Positions 54,008 to 62,746 of a DNA stretch of 64,000 nucleotides are shown here, one piece after another. Both the position numbers and the translations under genes were made by a program. How positions within the stretch are numbered: position 1 is the first letter of the stretch; the number at the start of each line of letters is the position of its first letter. The stretch is from Bradyrhizobium sp. CCBAU 53351 (lineage in GTDB: Bacteria; Pseudomonadota; Alphaproteobacteria; Rhizobiales; Xanthobacteraceae). The notes below the pieces were generated by a model. The model ran no database searches. It had not been told where the DNA came from and saw only the letters and a list, made by a program, of their open reading frames with translations. The DNA lies in assembly GCF_015291745.1 (NCBI RefSeq), contig NZ_CP030060.1, positions 248,001 through 312,000 of the forward strand. Reading direction: 5' to 3'.

Positions 54008-55669
54008 TCATCGAACAAGCGCAGTGAACAGCCCGACCAGCAGGCCTACGACCGTAACGAATAGACGGAACCCGGACTCAAGCAGCGAATCGAGTGTCGC
54101 CTGCTTCTGTTCGTAACTCTTCGTCAGTTGGGCGATCGGAAACGCGCTTTGGTAGGCATCGTTGAATCGACCGTAGATCACTTCACCGGCTACCCACACA
54201 GTGCCGAAGCGGCTGATCAAGTTCATGAACTTCCGCTTTTGCAGCAAATTCTGCCAAAGCGGTTCTGCTAAGCTGAAAGCGACCACCGAGATCGACAGCC
54301 AGAAGAGGATGGAAGCGCAAACTTCCAAAAGCCTCGCTGGCCATCTCAAAAGTGTTAGCGGCCACGATGCCCGCACAGATGCGTAAATGATGACTACTGC
54401 AACAAAGAGAGCCACCAGCGAAATTAAGGCTACAGCGAGCGGGTTACGCCAAGTCCTAGGATGCAACTCGGTCCGAACGTTCTCGAGATCGCTCCCTAGT
54501 CGTAAATTCACGTGCTGCAGCGAAAACAACTGCATGACCGGGACCTCGGCGAGGAGCATCAACTGGAAGAGGTCGTCGAGAATCGAGTCTTGCACCGTCT
54601 GCCCGGCCTTCGGCCTTGAGAACGGCATCTCCGCATGGATTTCGACCGTGCTCGCACGCGAGACCAGGATCACCCCATAGTCGTATTGTAGTAGATTGGC
54701 CTCGAACGCCTGTTCGACCTCGGAGGCCGCAATGGTTTGGTCCAAGAGGCGGTAGCGGTTGTTGATCGAAACGATCTCCTGCCCTGTTTTCCCCTCTTTG
54801 AGGTCGGCCGCATTTCTCGTGTCCGCGACGGAGGAAACGTACAAGAAAGGATAGGAGAAAGACGGGTCTTGTTCATCACCCTCTTGACTTGGTTCCTTGA
54901 AGTCGCGCGAAAGATCCGGATACTTCTCTTGAAATCTGGCCCAGTAGGCTCGGGCACGTTCCAAGACTTGCCTATAGGTCTCGTTCCATCGTCGCAGCTC
55001 GGGATGAACCGCAGGACGCTCGGGGGGCTCGGTGAATAAGGCCGGAGATTCTTCCCGGAACATCTGCAGGTAAAATTTTGCAAGGTCCGAGACCTGCTCA
55101 AAGGGGGTCGACCTGTGAGCCACCTTCAGACAGCCGAAAGCCGCAGCGGGGTCGGTCAGCTTGAAGAGGTCAACCGCTTGCAAAGCATCGCACGCATGGA
55201 TTGACCCGATTTTCAGCCAGAAGGCGATCGTGCCGACGCCCGTCCCAGGGAAGAGTGAAACGATCGCCCTGAAGCGAGGATTCTCAATCGGAAATTTCCG
55301 CGGCTTTTTAGCCTCCTCTCTATCAGGCTTCTCTTCAAGCTCTTGTTTATAGAGGTCGAATTTTTCGATCGGCACCTCGATGCTGAACTGAGTGACCTCG
55401 CGCCAAGCCGGTTGCGCCTTGTAGATGTTGTCTCTAGCTTTGCCGAATGCCTTGACCCAGCTTGGTGTCGCCGCTTCGGGCGTCTGCTGGGGGGACGTCG
55501 CTGCCTTGGCCGTCTTTTTTTCAGACTTTACTCGCGTGAAGTGCTTCGTGCTCCCGCATCCCCCAAACTCATGAATATTGGGTTGGTACAAGAACGGCAT
55601 AATCGCCGCCGCGTAGACTTCGCGGTACGGCGGGGGTGAGTCCTGTTCGGGCTCACCTGTCTGCGTCAA
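54008..55669 (-). CDS. membrane-anchored protein of unknown family, third gene of borosin-like operon
   Basis: A 553-residue protein I do not recognise. The N-terminal 400 residues are soluble, with a charged, proline-rich stretch at about 45-70 and a hydrophobic patch around 135-160 (FRAIVSLFPGTGVGTIAFWL). Around 365-392 lies an amphipathic block (DLFQLMLLAEVPVMQLFSLQ). Three membrane segments follow: about 409-431, 447-470 and 532-551. The start is TTG 55669, sharing TTGA with the stop of the 73-residue peptide gene, so translation is coupled. The context suggests membrane sensing, export or anchoring of the modified peptide. Confidence 0.8.
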   Translation of the reverse strand: MTQTGEPEQDSPPPYREVYAAAIMPFLYQPNIHEFGGCGSTKHFTRVKSEKKTAKAATSPQQTPEAATPSWVKAFGKARDNIYKAQPAWREVTQFSIEVPIEKFDLYKQELEEKPDREEAKKPRKFPIENPRFRAIVSLFPGTGVGTIAFWLKIGSIHACDALQAVDLFKLTDPAAAFGCLKVAHRSTPFEQVSDLAKFYLQMFREESPALFTEPPERPAVHPELRRWNETYRQVLERARAYWARFQEKYPDLSRDFKEPSQEGDEQDPSFSYPFLYVSSVADTRNAADLKEGKTGQEIVSINNRYRLLDQTIAASEVEQAFEANLLQYDYGVILVSRASTVEIHAEMPFSRPKAGQTVQDSILDDLFQLMLLAEVPVMQLFSLQHVNLRLGSDLENVRTELHPRTWRNPLAVALISLVALFVAVVIIYASVRASWPLTLLRWPARLLEVCASILFWLSISVVAFSLAEPLWQNLLQKRKFMNLISRFGTVWVAGEVIYGRFNDAYQSAFPIAQLTKSYEQKQATLDSLLESGFRLFVTVVGLLVGLFTALVR

Positions 55670-55887
55670 GCCTGCGCAGCCTTCCGTGACGCCACACGCC
55701 TGATATCGGCGGTCGCCAGGAAACCGGCGATCTCGCGCACGGGCAACTGCGCGACAGCCGACCGCTCGGCTGATGACAGCTGTGTGAATTCCGGCATTGC
55801 TCTGATTTCACGGGCGCAATCGTCGGGCGCCGTCAGCAGCAACTCCTTCGCTCTGGCGAGCACGCGCTCAAGTGGGCCGGTAGTCAT
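55666..55887 (-). CDS. 73-residue helical peptide, candidate split-borosin precursor
   Basis: A small, mostly helical protein: PLERVLARAKELLLTAPDD, CAREIRAMPEFTQLSSAERS, AVAQLPVREIAGFLATADIR and a basic tail RRVASRKAAQA. Size, helix layout and the short LSSAERSAV...EIAGFLA repeat-like helices resemble the borosin-binding domain of split-borosin precursors such as SonA (about 70 residues), where the core peptide is C-terminal. It lies 15 bases after the methyltransferase and overlaps the membrane-protein gene. If it is a precursor, the core would be within the last 20 residues. That is inference. Confidence 0.6.
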   Translation of the reverse strand: MTTGPLERVLARAKELLLTAPDDCAREIRAMPEFTQLSSAERSAVAQLPVREIAGFLATADIRRVASRKAAQA

Positions 55888-55902
55888 GGCAAACGTCCCG
55901 TT

Positions 55903-56703
55903 TCAAAAGCCGTTCTCGCGACCGCCATTGGCGGGGTCGATCGGCGGAATGTAGATTGTCGTCGCGTAATTTACCCCATCCGCCGCCAGGCTCCAAGCGC
56001 AAAGCGGAACGGTCAGAAACAGCGGCTCCGCGCCGCTCTCATCGAGGTCGCAAAAAGTTATGCGGTGGTCGGCGGGATACTGCTCGAGCAGCCGCTCCAT
56101 CAATGGTGCCAGCAATGCGGGAGCCAATGCCTGCTCGCCGTCTGCGGTGGGGATCCGAAAGCTGCCGATTTGCGCGACGAGGGTCGATCGCCACGGATTG
56201 ATCGAGGCTGTGCCTTCGACCAAGGGATCGGCCGAGATGACCTGGAAGCCGGCCGGGCCGACCACAAGCGGCAATCGTGCGATGATGGAATCGACGAATG
56301 AGACACCTGGTACGACGTGCGTCCGCAGACCTCTTGCCGGTGCGCCGGCTATCATCAAACGAACGGGCTCGTCGAGATACATCGGATGCCCGTAGGTCAA
56401 ATACGCGACCGGACGCTCCCTGGTCGCCTTTTCGAAAATATGGGCGGCGACATCTGCGTAAATCTTCGCTCGCTCTTTCCCTTTTTCGTAGAGGTGCTCG
56501 ATGTTGACGAAATCAAGCCCGTTGCTTTCGAGAAACGACCGGAGATTGGGGCTTGGCAGCGTCGTATATGAGACCACCTGACGCAGGATCGAGAGCGCTT
56601 CCAAAGTGACGTCTCGCGCAGGCAGGATTCCGCATCCGATGAGGTAGAGATCGGCGGTCTTGATCGGCGGGTACTCCGGCGAAGGTGGACAGCTTTGCGA
56701 CAT
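55903..56703 (-). CDS. tetrapyrrole-methylase-fold enzyme, borosin N-methyltransferase-like
   Basis: A 266-residue SAM-dependent enzyme of the tetrapyrrole (corrin/porphyrin) methylase fold. It has DLYLIGCGILPARDVTLEAL, YLTYGHPMYLDEPVRLMI (GHP block), VVPGVSFVDSIIARL and late strands RITFCDLDESGAEPLFLTV and YATTIYIPP. The segment LYEKGKERAKIYADV has the R-x3-Y spacing that, in borosin methyltransferases (OphMA, SonM), positions the peptide amide. Cobalamin/siroheme enzymes lack this block. ATG 56703 is used; a GTG precedes it directly. It is the first gene of a three-gene operon. Confidence 0.8.
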   Translation of the reverse strand: MSQSCPPSPEYPPIKTADLYLIGCGILPARDVTLEALSILRQVVSYTTLPSPNLRSFLESNGLDFVNIEHLYEKGKERAKIYADVAAHIFEKATRERPVAYLTYGHPMYLDEPVRLMIAGAPARGLRTHVVPGVSFVDSIIARLPLVVGPAGFQVISADPLVEGTASINPWRSTLVAQIGSFRIPTADGEQALAPALLAPLMERLLEQYPADHRITFCDLDESGAEPLFLTVPLCAWSLAADGVNYATTIYIPPIDPANGGRENGF

Positions 56704-56814
56704 CACAGGTCGTTTTTACCCCAGTTCCTTCACTATCCGCTACTCCTGCCCGGAGAAATCCGGAAATTGGGAAGCGAATTCCGCTTGCCCCATCCACCCG
56801 CTCTCCTCTGTCGC

Positions 56815-57504
56815 CTAGCCAGCACCAGAGTTCCGGCTCGCGCGTGCTGCCTTGCGCCCTTCCTTCGCCACCTTCGCGATCGCGACGTCGAAGTTGGTCC
56901 GCCCGCGGCGCTTGTGCGGCACCGGGGGATGATCAAGAGCGGCGATGTCGTAGCGCGGGTACTTCTCGATCTCGGCCGCTATCGTCTCGATCCAGCAGTC
57001 TCCGTAGTCGTTGCCCGCGTTCGAGTCCTTGGGACGGTGGCCGGTGATGAAGCCTTCGACCTCGCGGTCCATCTTGACGTGCCTCGCCACGCTCTTGAAC
57101 AGATGGCGCCAGCCGTGGTTGGGCTTCACGTCGTAGGGTATGTTGATTCCGGGACCGTGAACCCATTCGCCGATCCGCTCCGCGAGCTTGTGGAATTGAG
57201 GATGCCCTGACCGTTCCGCCGCGACGACGTTCCGGATCGTAGAACAGAGGCTTCTTGAGCTTGGCGCGGGTCGCCACTTACCTCGGTCGAGTTCGCCGCC
57301 CGGGCAGCCCCGTCACGCAGGCGGGCCCATTGAGCCTCGATGGCCACGTTGACGGCGCCGATCTTGATGTTGGCCCTGGCGTTCGTCCTTGGTCCCCAGA
57401 GTGGCCCAGAGCTCGGTCTTGCCGACCAGGGGCACCTTCTTGCGGATCCAGTAGTTCTCGGAGGTCGGTCGCTTGATCGGCTTGGGCATCTTGAAATTCG
57501 ACAT
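56815..57504 (-). pseudogene. tyrosine recombinase (integrase) relic, internally deleted
   Basis: The minus strand begins MSNFKMPKPIKRPTSENYWI (an integrase N-terminus with RKKVPLVGKTELWATLGTKD). In other frames follow VAIEAQWARLRDGAAR, then EWVHGPG and the C-terminal catalytic part KPNHGWRHLFKSVARHVKMD with HxxR, EGFITGHRP and YGD. About half of a normal 450-500-residue integrase is missing and several frames are needed. It lies beside a tRNA-like fragment and probably once mobilised this island. Confidence 0.75.
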
Positions 57505-57592
57505 GGTGGAGCACCTCGGTGTGGGACCGGCCGTACAAGAACCCCTGAAAATGAAGGTTAGGCTTGTAAACAAGGGGTCCGCGACCCCGAAA

Positions 57593-57618
57593 GGGGGTGA
57601 GTCCCACTCTCTCTGCCA
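57593..57618 (+). other. tRNA-Ser 3'-end-like fragment, possible attachment site remnant
   Basis: A run of five G followed by TGAGTCCCACTCTCTCTGCCA resembles the T-arm 3' half, acceptor strand and CCA end of a serine tRNA, with the TTCGA loop damaged. It lies 90 bases upstream of the integrase start, where attachment sites are often found. No complete tRNA can be folded around it. Confidence 0.35.
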
Positions 57619-57817
57619 GATCGTATTGAAATCACTTATATTTTTTTGAAGTTTTGTTACAAACCACGGCTTGCCCACCGGAAGACCGAATCCTCTCGCA
57701 TTTTTAACTGGGAAAGAAGGCGCGTTCCGGCGGGACCCTATTTGTTCACGTCACCTCTCGTGTCTGGGCAGCAGCCCACCACATTTTGTTGATATTCCGC
57801 TCGATTTGGGGGTGATA

Positions 57818-58592
57818 ATGGCTCTACTCAACTTGCATCGCGCATTCACTGACGCGGCGACCGAGAACGACTATCTCGCCCGGCTCACGGTACCGGAGCC
57901 GCGCGAGGGAAAGCTCCGCAAGGCACGTGACGAGATCCGAGAGACGCTTAAGGCTGGATTTTCGGATTGGCAACGCTTCGCGGATCGTAGTTTGGTTATG
58001 GAAACGACTGCCGTTCGGAAGGGCGCGACCGAACCTCGATTGCGTCTGAAGTTCCGTATGCAGGGTAGTGCCTCGCCCGCGTATCGCACGCTCAATGATC
58101 CGGCACATCCGCCGCAGCAGATTGATTACGACGATGGCGTTTACCTTCCGGTCTCGTTTCTCGCCAAGACGGGAAACCCCGTGATCGCGGCCGCAGGTTA
58201 CTACCGGTTGGTCGAGACGGTCCTTGCGCCGCTCTGCGAAAAACGAAAATGGACGTTGGATAGACGAGCCAAAAAATGCGTCCGCGTCGTCCTCGACAGC
58301 AAAGCTTACATCGACCTTCCGCTGTACGCGATCCCGGATCAGGAGTTCGTTCGGCTGGCCGAGGACGCCGCATTGACCAAGCGGGCTGACAGCGCGCTGT
58401 TTCTTGATGCAGAGACGCTCGATGACGAGATATACGAGCGCCTCAATCAGGACGAACTCCGGCTCGCTCTTCGGGAAGGCAAGTGGATCGAATCCGACCC
58501 TCGTCTGCTCGAAGATTGGTTTAAGCAGGCGGTGGCCGACCTCGGACCGCAAGTTCGACGCGTCAATCACCTCGTCGGCGCGGGGCGAGATT
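57818..58592 (+). pseudogene. CD-NTase (DncV-like cGAMP synthase) truncated after the catalytic half
   Basis: About 258 codons match the nucleotidyltransferase of CBASS phage defence (V. cholerae DncV type). It has RMQGSASPAYRTLND with QGS at 82-84, the metal aspartates in QQIDYDDGVYLPV (D103, D105), the third in AYIDLPLYAIP (D166), and LALREGKWIESDPRLLEDWF. ATG 57818 follows a GGGGGTG site. DncV continues for about 180 further residues, but here homology stops at GRD, exactly where the GFA gene ends on the other strand; the frame then runs through it to 58759. No CBASS effector or E1/E2/JAB genes are next to it. Confidence 0.8.
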
Positions 58593-59012
58593 TCAGCCTG
58601 AATTTTCCGGGTGGTAGTTTTCCCGAAAGTGCTTTACGGCACCCTCAATTTGAACCCAGTCGTGTTTCGATTTCTCAAAAACCGATATGCCGGGAGCTGG
58701 GTACTTTGGATTTGCCATCGCGCCGACTGCAACACCGATCATCGAAGGCAAGCTGGTGACTTTCCAATAGACCGTTGATCCGCACTGCGGACAAAAATAG
58801 TTATGCATTTCCCCGCCGCTTGCAGCGGCATGTGCGAACTCTTTTGAAGTTCCTGAGACGGTAACAACCTCCGCGGGGTAATATGCTCCCACGCCGAACG
58901 GCGCACCTGTTCGACGTTGACAGTCGATGCAGTGACAAGCAACGACTATCTTGGACGGTTCTTCCGGGAGCGAGAGCATGACTGCACCACAGTTGCACCT
59001 TGCGTAGACCAT
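58593..59012 (-). CDS. GFA-family (glutathione-dependent formaldehyde-activating-like) protein
   Basis: A 139-residue zinc protein: RCNCGAVMLS, CHCIDCQRRTGAPFGVGAYY and NYFCPQCGSTVYWK give the cysteine sets (CxC, CxxC and CxxC) of the GFA family. Members bind zinc, and many have no proven reaction. ATG 59012 follows GATGGGG; an upstream in-frame start (59042) is less likely. Its stop coincides with the point where the CD-NTase gene on the opposite strand loses homology, so the gene arrived with, or caused, that truncation. Confidence 0.88.
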   Translation of the reverse strand: MVYARCNCGAVMLSLPEEPSKIVVACHCIDCQRRTGAPFGVGAYYPAEVVTVSGTSKEFAHAAASGGEMHNYFCPQCGSTVYWKVTSLPSMIGVAVGAMANPKYPAPGISVFEKSKHDWVQIEGAVKHFRENYHPENSG

Positions 59013-59068
59013 AGTAATTCCCCATCGTCGTCCGAGACTCACTGCAAAGCACTAGGCTAGCAGATTAG

Positions 59069-59893
59069 TTGCGCGAGGAGAGTGCGAAAGCGACGGCCCA
59101 GGCCGCGCGCGTTCTCGATGAGACCGCCGACAAGATAACTTTGTCCGGCGACTACGTCCGATCGGACAGCGGTTCGCCGGTGCTGGATTCGGATGGCCGG
59201 GTGATCGGACTTATGATCGAAGCGACCAACCAGCCGGGCAGCGCGACGCAAGGCATCGCAATTCCGGTGACGCGCTTCGCATCGATCCTCAGCGGTCCGA
59301 CCGCGTCACCGATCGCGCGAAAAGCCATTCCGAGCATGGCCGAGCTCGGCGGAACCAGGCCGACGAGCACGGCCGTAGATGCTATCGAAATCGCGGTTTC
59401 AGGGTGCGTCTTTCTCGGAAAACGTTCGGCTCGGCTCGCCAAAAATACGCCCGACATGCCTTTCGGATTGAGTACTCTGCAGATACTCCTCGACGCAGAT
59501 AAGCGTGGATTCTTGATGGGCACGAGGCTTTCCCCGGATATCGCAGTCAACCTCCGATCCGATTGTCCGGTCGTCGAGTCTGGATCCGCCTACTACTCGC
59601 CCGCGCGCGTCCAATTGAAGCCCGGAGACCGGGTGACACTCTCCGAGATATTGCCGTTGAACTACCTCGACGACGTGTTCTTCTGGGCGCGAGTAACCGC
59701 TCGGGGGAGCAACAGTGGTTCGAACGACAGTAACGCGGGCATCGACCCAAGTGCGGCCCCAGCGGACGCCGGCTCGCTTCAAATCGGCGAACGTGATGTC
59801 TGCGGCAGCGCTTTACTTGGCCTCCTTACCGTCATCGGTCAGCGCCACGCAGGCGTTTGCCCAAGACCGTGGCCGATGCACGAACTCGGGTAG
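59069..59893 (+). pseudogene. C-terminal part of a trypsin-like serine protease
   Basis: A 274-codon open frame begins abruptly after a stop with a TTG. It contains VRSDSGSPVLDSDGRVIGLM, the Ser-nucleophile motif DSGSPV of trypsin-like proteases, and TQGIAIPVTRFASIL, which ends that domain. The following 170 residues match nothing I know. The His and Asp of the triad, expected about 120 residues earlier, are absent, so the protease is headless. Confidence 0.55.
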
Positions 59894-60298
59894 GAACGCC
59901 GCAGCGCAGCACTCGCCGTCATGGCCGCTATCCGCACGTCACGGCGCGCGAGTTTGCCGAATATGTCGCGCGAAGATTATAAACATCCCAGTACGTCGGG
60001 ACTGGTATTTTTCGTAGTGGGCGGCGAGGCATATGTATGTACCGGCCAGCGAGGAGGGCCGTTGGGTGAGAGGACTGCCTATGAAGAACCTTTCATGTAG
60101 AGATCGCAGGACCGGCCAAAATACCGGCCAATCGAAACGTTAAAGGTCTAAAATATGCTTTAAAGTCAATGCCTTGAATGAAAGTTCCAGCGGTCACGAA
60201 AGCGCAATCGGAGATCGGCCAATAAATGGGCCAAATTCGGTTGTAATTTGGAAATTCATGCGTAAAATCAGCTAGTTAATTTGCGATAAGATCGGCCA
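59894..60298. other. intergenic region with repeated CGGCCAA elements before fic
   Basis: About 400 bases without a gene. CGGCCAA occurs at 60113-60119, 60125-60131, 60216-60222 and 60293-60299. The last two copies are part of an 11-base direct repeat GATCGGCCAAT (60213-60223 and 60290-60300), the second overlapping the fic start codon. A regulatory role is likely. Confidence 0.5.
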
Positions 60299-61492
60299 AT
60301 GGCGATAGAAACACCCCAGCGCATTGAGCCGGCGCGGCTTGAGGAAACGTCCGAGGCCATCGCGGATGTGGTTGCCGACCTGTCGGCAGCCTCGGCCAGG
60401 CTCGGTGTCGGGCTTCATCAGCGCACAGCTGCGAACCTTGCCAACTTGGTGCGGCTGATGAACACCTACTACAGCAACCTCATCGAGGGCCATAACACGC
60501 GGCCAAAGGACATTGCTCGCGCGCTCGAGGGGGAGCTTGACCAAGACGAGGGCCGTCGCAACCTTCAGCTGGAGGCCGCGGCACATGTACGCGTGCAGAC
60601 GGAGATCGATCGCCTTACCGCCGACAGCGAGCTCGGTGAGCCGGCCTCAGTGGAGTTTATCAAGTGGTTGCATCGTGAATTCTATCGAGGGGCGCCGGGC
60701 GATATGCTCCAAATCCGCGGCAACGACACGACCTTTATGATGGTGCCCGGCGAATGGCGGTCGAAGCCTGAGCATGATGTTGCGATAGGCCGTCACGTTC
60801 CGCCATCTAGCGAGCGTGTTGACGACTTTATGCGCTATTTCGAGCAACGCTACGCCTTCAGGCCGCTGAAAACAGCCGGCCGAATCATGGCGATCCCTGC
60901 GGCGCATCACCGCTTCAACTACATCCATCCGTTTCCTGACGGAAACGGCCGCGTTAGCCGCTTGATGAGCCACGCTATGGCCCAGCTGGCCGGCATCGGT
61001 TCACACGGGTTATGGTCGATTTCGCGCGGCCTCGCCCGAGGCCTCAAATCGCCGAGCGAGTACAAGCGCATGATGGATATGGCGGACTCGTCACGACAGG
61101 GAGACCTCGACGGACGGGGCAATCTTTCGCTGAAGGCGCTCAACGAGTTTGTTCTATGGTTTCTCCAGGTCTGTCTTGATCAGGTGAAGTTCATGGACGG
61201 GCTGTTTGAGCTTGATAACCTAGGCTCGCGCTTAAACACCTATGTCGAACGCAGCGACACGCTCAAGCCAGAAGCAAAGCGCCTCCTCGAAGAGGCGCTG
61301 GTTCGCGGGCAGTTCGAGCGTGGTGACGTCGCCCGGATAACGGGTTTGCCTGAGCGCACCGCGCGTCGCGTGCTTGCTGACGTGCTTGCCGACGGCGTGC
61401 TCGGATCAGACACGCCCAAGGGCGCGGTATCGCTCCGCTTTCCGGTTGAGGCCTTGGATGTGCTGTTTCCGCGATTGTTCCCGGAAACGTGA
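60299..61492 (+). CDS. Fic-family protein with N-terminal inhibitory motif (class II)
   Basis: A 397-residue Fic protein. The catalytic motif [13 protein letters not shown] starts at H210, and all FIC-motif residues needed for AMP transfer from ATP are present. The inhibitory alpha-helix motif (S/T)xxxE(G/N) is present as SNLIEG (59-64) near the N-terminus, so activity is held in check within the same chain. A C-terminal winged helix (about 335-397, [20 protein letters not shown]) suggests DNA binding and autoregulation. Stand-alone Fic proteins act as toxins or signalling enzymes; the flanks are defence-gene debris. Confidence 0.9.
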   Translation: MAIETPQRIEPARLEETSEAIADVVADLSAASARLGVGLHQRTAANLANLVRLMNTYYSNLIEGHNTRPKDIARALEGELDQDEGRRNLQLEAAAHVRVQTEIDRLTADSELGEPASVEFIKWLHREFYRGAPGDMLQIRGNDTTFMMVPGEWRSKPEHDVAIGRHVPPSSERVDDFMRYFEQRYAFRPLKTAGRIMAIPAAHHRFNYIHPFPDGNGRVSRLMSHAMAQLAGIGSHGLWSISRGLARGLKSPSEYKRMMDMADSSRQGDLDGRGNLSLKALNEFVLWFLQVCLDQVKFMDGLFELDNLGSRLNTYVERSDTLKPEAKRLLEEALVRGQFERGDVARITGLPERTARRVLADVLADGVLGSDTPKGAVSLRFPVEALDVLFPRLFPET

Positions 61493-61601
61493 TTGCGGGA
61501 GTGAGTGGTAGGAGACTCGTTACGCCCCTGAGCGCGCCCAGACACCCGTAATGCCGCGGGAGCGCAGGAAACATGTCGCGCGCCATGGAAAACTGCCCCC
61601 T

Positions 61602-61925
61602 CACAGCGACATCGACATTCCGGTTCGGGTGGATCAGCCAGCAAGGGCGAGAGTCGTCGTCACGTATCGTTATCAGGTGCTCCTGCTTTCCAAATTGCTG
61701 AAATCCCAGATTGAACAAGACGCGCAACCTGTTCGGCCGCGCGCCTTGGCTATGCAAGTTTTCGCCAGTCGGAAATCGCCGGCATGTGATGACGTGCCAA
61801 TTCGTGACCAAATAGAAACGTCCGTTTCGGCTCCAAATAAAACCCATGGCAATGTCCAGGCTCTCTTCATTGAAGAGCTGTTCGAGCGGCACGACAGCCA
61901 GCGAGTAACGATCAATTCGGGTCAT
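61602..61925 (-). pseudogene. N-terminal part of a trypsin-like serine protease
   Basis: About 108 codons on the minus strand: IAMGFIWSRNGRFYLVTNWH with the catalytic histidine (H44), RRFPTGENLHSQGARPNRLR and WLIHPNRNVDVAV with the catalytic aspartate (D105). Homology then stops and the frame degenerates into antisense of fic. It lacks the nucleophile region. A headless protease tail of the opposite orientation lies at 59069. Confidence 0.65.
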
Positions 61926-62102
61926 CGGAACCTCGGTGAATTAGCTTGCGTGACGGATTCCTCATGACACTATCTTAGGGTGCGGGCGTGCGATCCATCA
62001 GCCCGCTCGGGAACAAAATCCAGCGTGTTTCGACCTACCTGCTTGATGAATTTAGCAGCTAACCTGCTGATTTTGCTTGGCAAGCATGCTAAGTATTGCA
62101 GG

Positions 62103-62132
62103 CTGTCAGAAATCACTATCTATTTCTGACAG
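62103..62132. promoter_or_regulatory. perfect 11-bp inverted repeat, operator of the abiE pair
   Basis: CTGTCAGAAAT (62103-62113) and ATTTCTGACAG (62122-62132) are perfect complements separated by 8 bases. The repeat ends 14 bases before the AbiEi start and abuts its ribosome site. AbiEi proteins repress their own operon by binding inverted repeats in this place. Confidence 0.7.
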
Positions 62133-62146
62133 ATAGGAGGAGGGGC

Positions 62147-62746
62147 ATGCAGACCGTAGCTGAGCGCATTCTGGAATATGCCCGAACATTGCCCGAAGGC
62201 GCCTTGATTGGTGCTAAGGATGCTTTGCATTTGGGGAGCCGTGCAGCGGTCGATCAAGCTCTGAAAAGGCTTTCTGAGCGCAACGAGCTGATGCGCCTTG
62301 CTCATGGGTTCTACGTCCTGCCGGTCAAAACCCGGTTCGGTGTACGCGCACCGCAAGCGGAGAAAGTCGTCCAAGCGCTCGCTGCCACGCGTGCCGAAAC
62401 AATCGTCCCGCACGGGGCAGCAGCTGCAAACGCACTTGGTCTTACGACCCAGGTGCCAACGAAACTCGTCTATCTGACGTCTGGTCCTGACCGGGAGCTT
62501 AAGCTCGGCGCACAAACCGTTGAGGTGAAGCATGCGCCAGAATGGATGCTGTTTCCGGCAAAGCCGGCTGCCGGGCAAGCCATTCGCGCCTTGGAATGGC
62601 TCGGCAAACGGCAAGCGAACGATGCGCTGCGGGTCCTTAAGCAGAAATTGTCGGCGGAAACGTTGCAAGACCTCATCGCCGTGCGCCCCGCTCTGCCTGC
62701 GTGGATGTCAAAATCGATCAGCCAATCGCTGCTAAGCTATGGCTGA
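62147..62746 (+). CDS. AbiEi-family antitoxin (type IV TA, DUF6088-like)
   Basis: A 199-residue AbiEi-like antitoxin. The N-terminal winged helix is ILEYARTLPEGALIGAKDAL then RAAVDQALKRLSERNELMRL. The second domain has VPHGAAAANALGLTTQVPTK and VYLTSGPDRELKLGAQTVEV. ATG 62147 follows AGGAGGAGG. It represses the operon and counters the nucleotidyltransferase toxin. The 3' end overlaps the toxin start by 8 bases. It appears intact, unlike the toxin. Confidence 0.88.
   Translation: MQTVAERILEYARTLPEGALIGAKDALHLGSRAAVDQALKRLSERNELMRLAHGFYVLPVKTRFGVRAPQAEKVVQALAATRAETIVPHGAAAANALGLTTQVPTKLVYLTSGPDRELKLGAQTVEVKHAPEWMLFPAKPAAGQAIRALEWLGKRQANDALRVLKQKLSAETLQDLIAVRPALPAWMSKSISQSLLSYG

Noticed and set aside
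55903..56703. Annotation as uroporphyrin-III or precorrin methyltransferase
   Set aside because: The fold is the same, but no cobalamin or siroheme genes are near, and the R-x3-Y segment and late strands fit peptide N-methyltransferases better.
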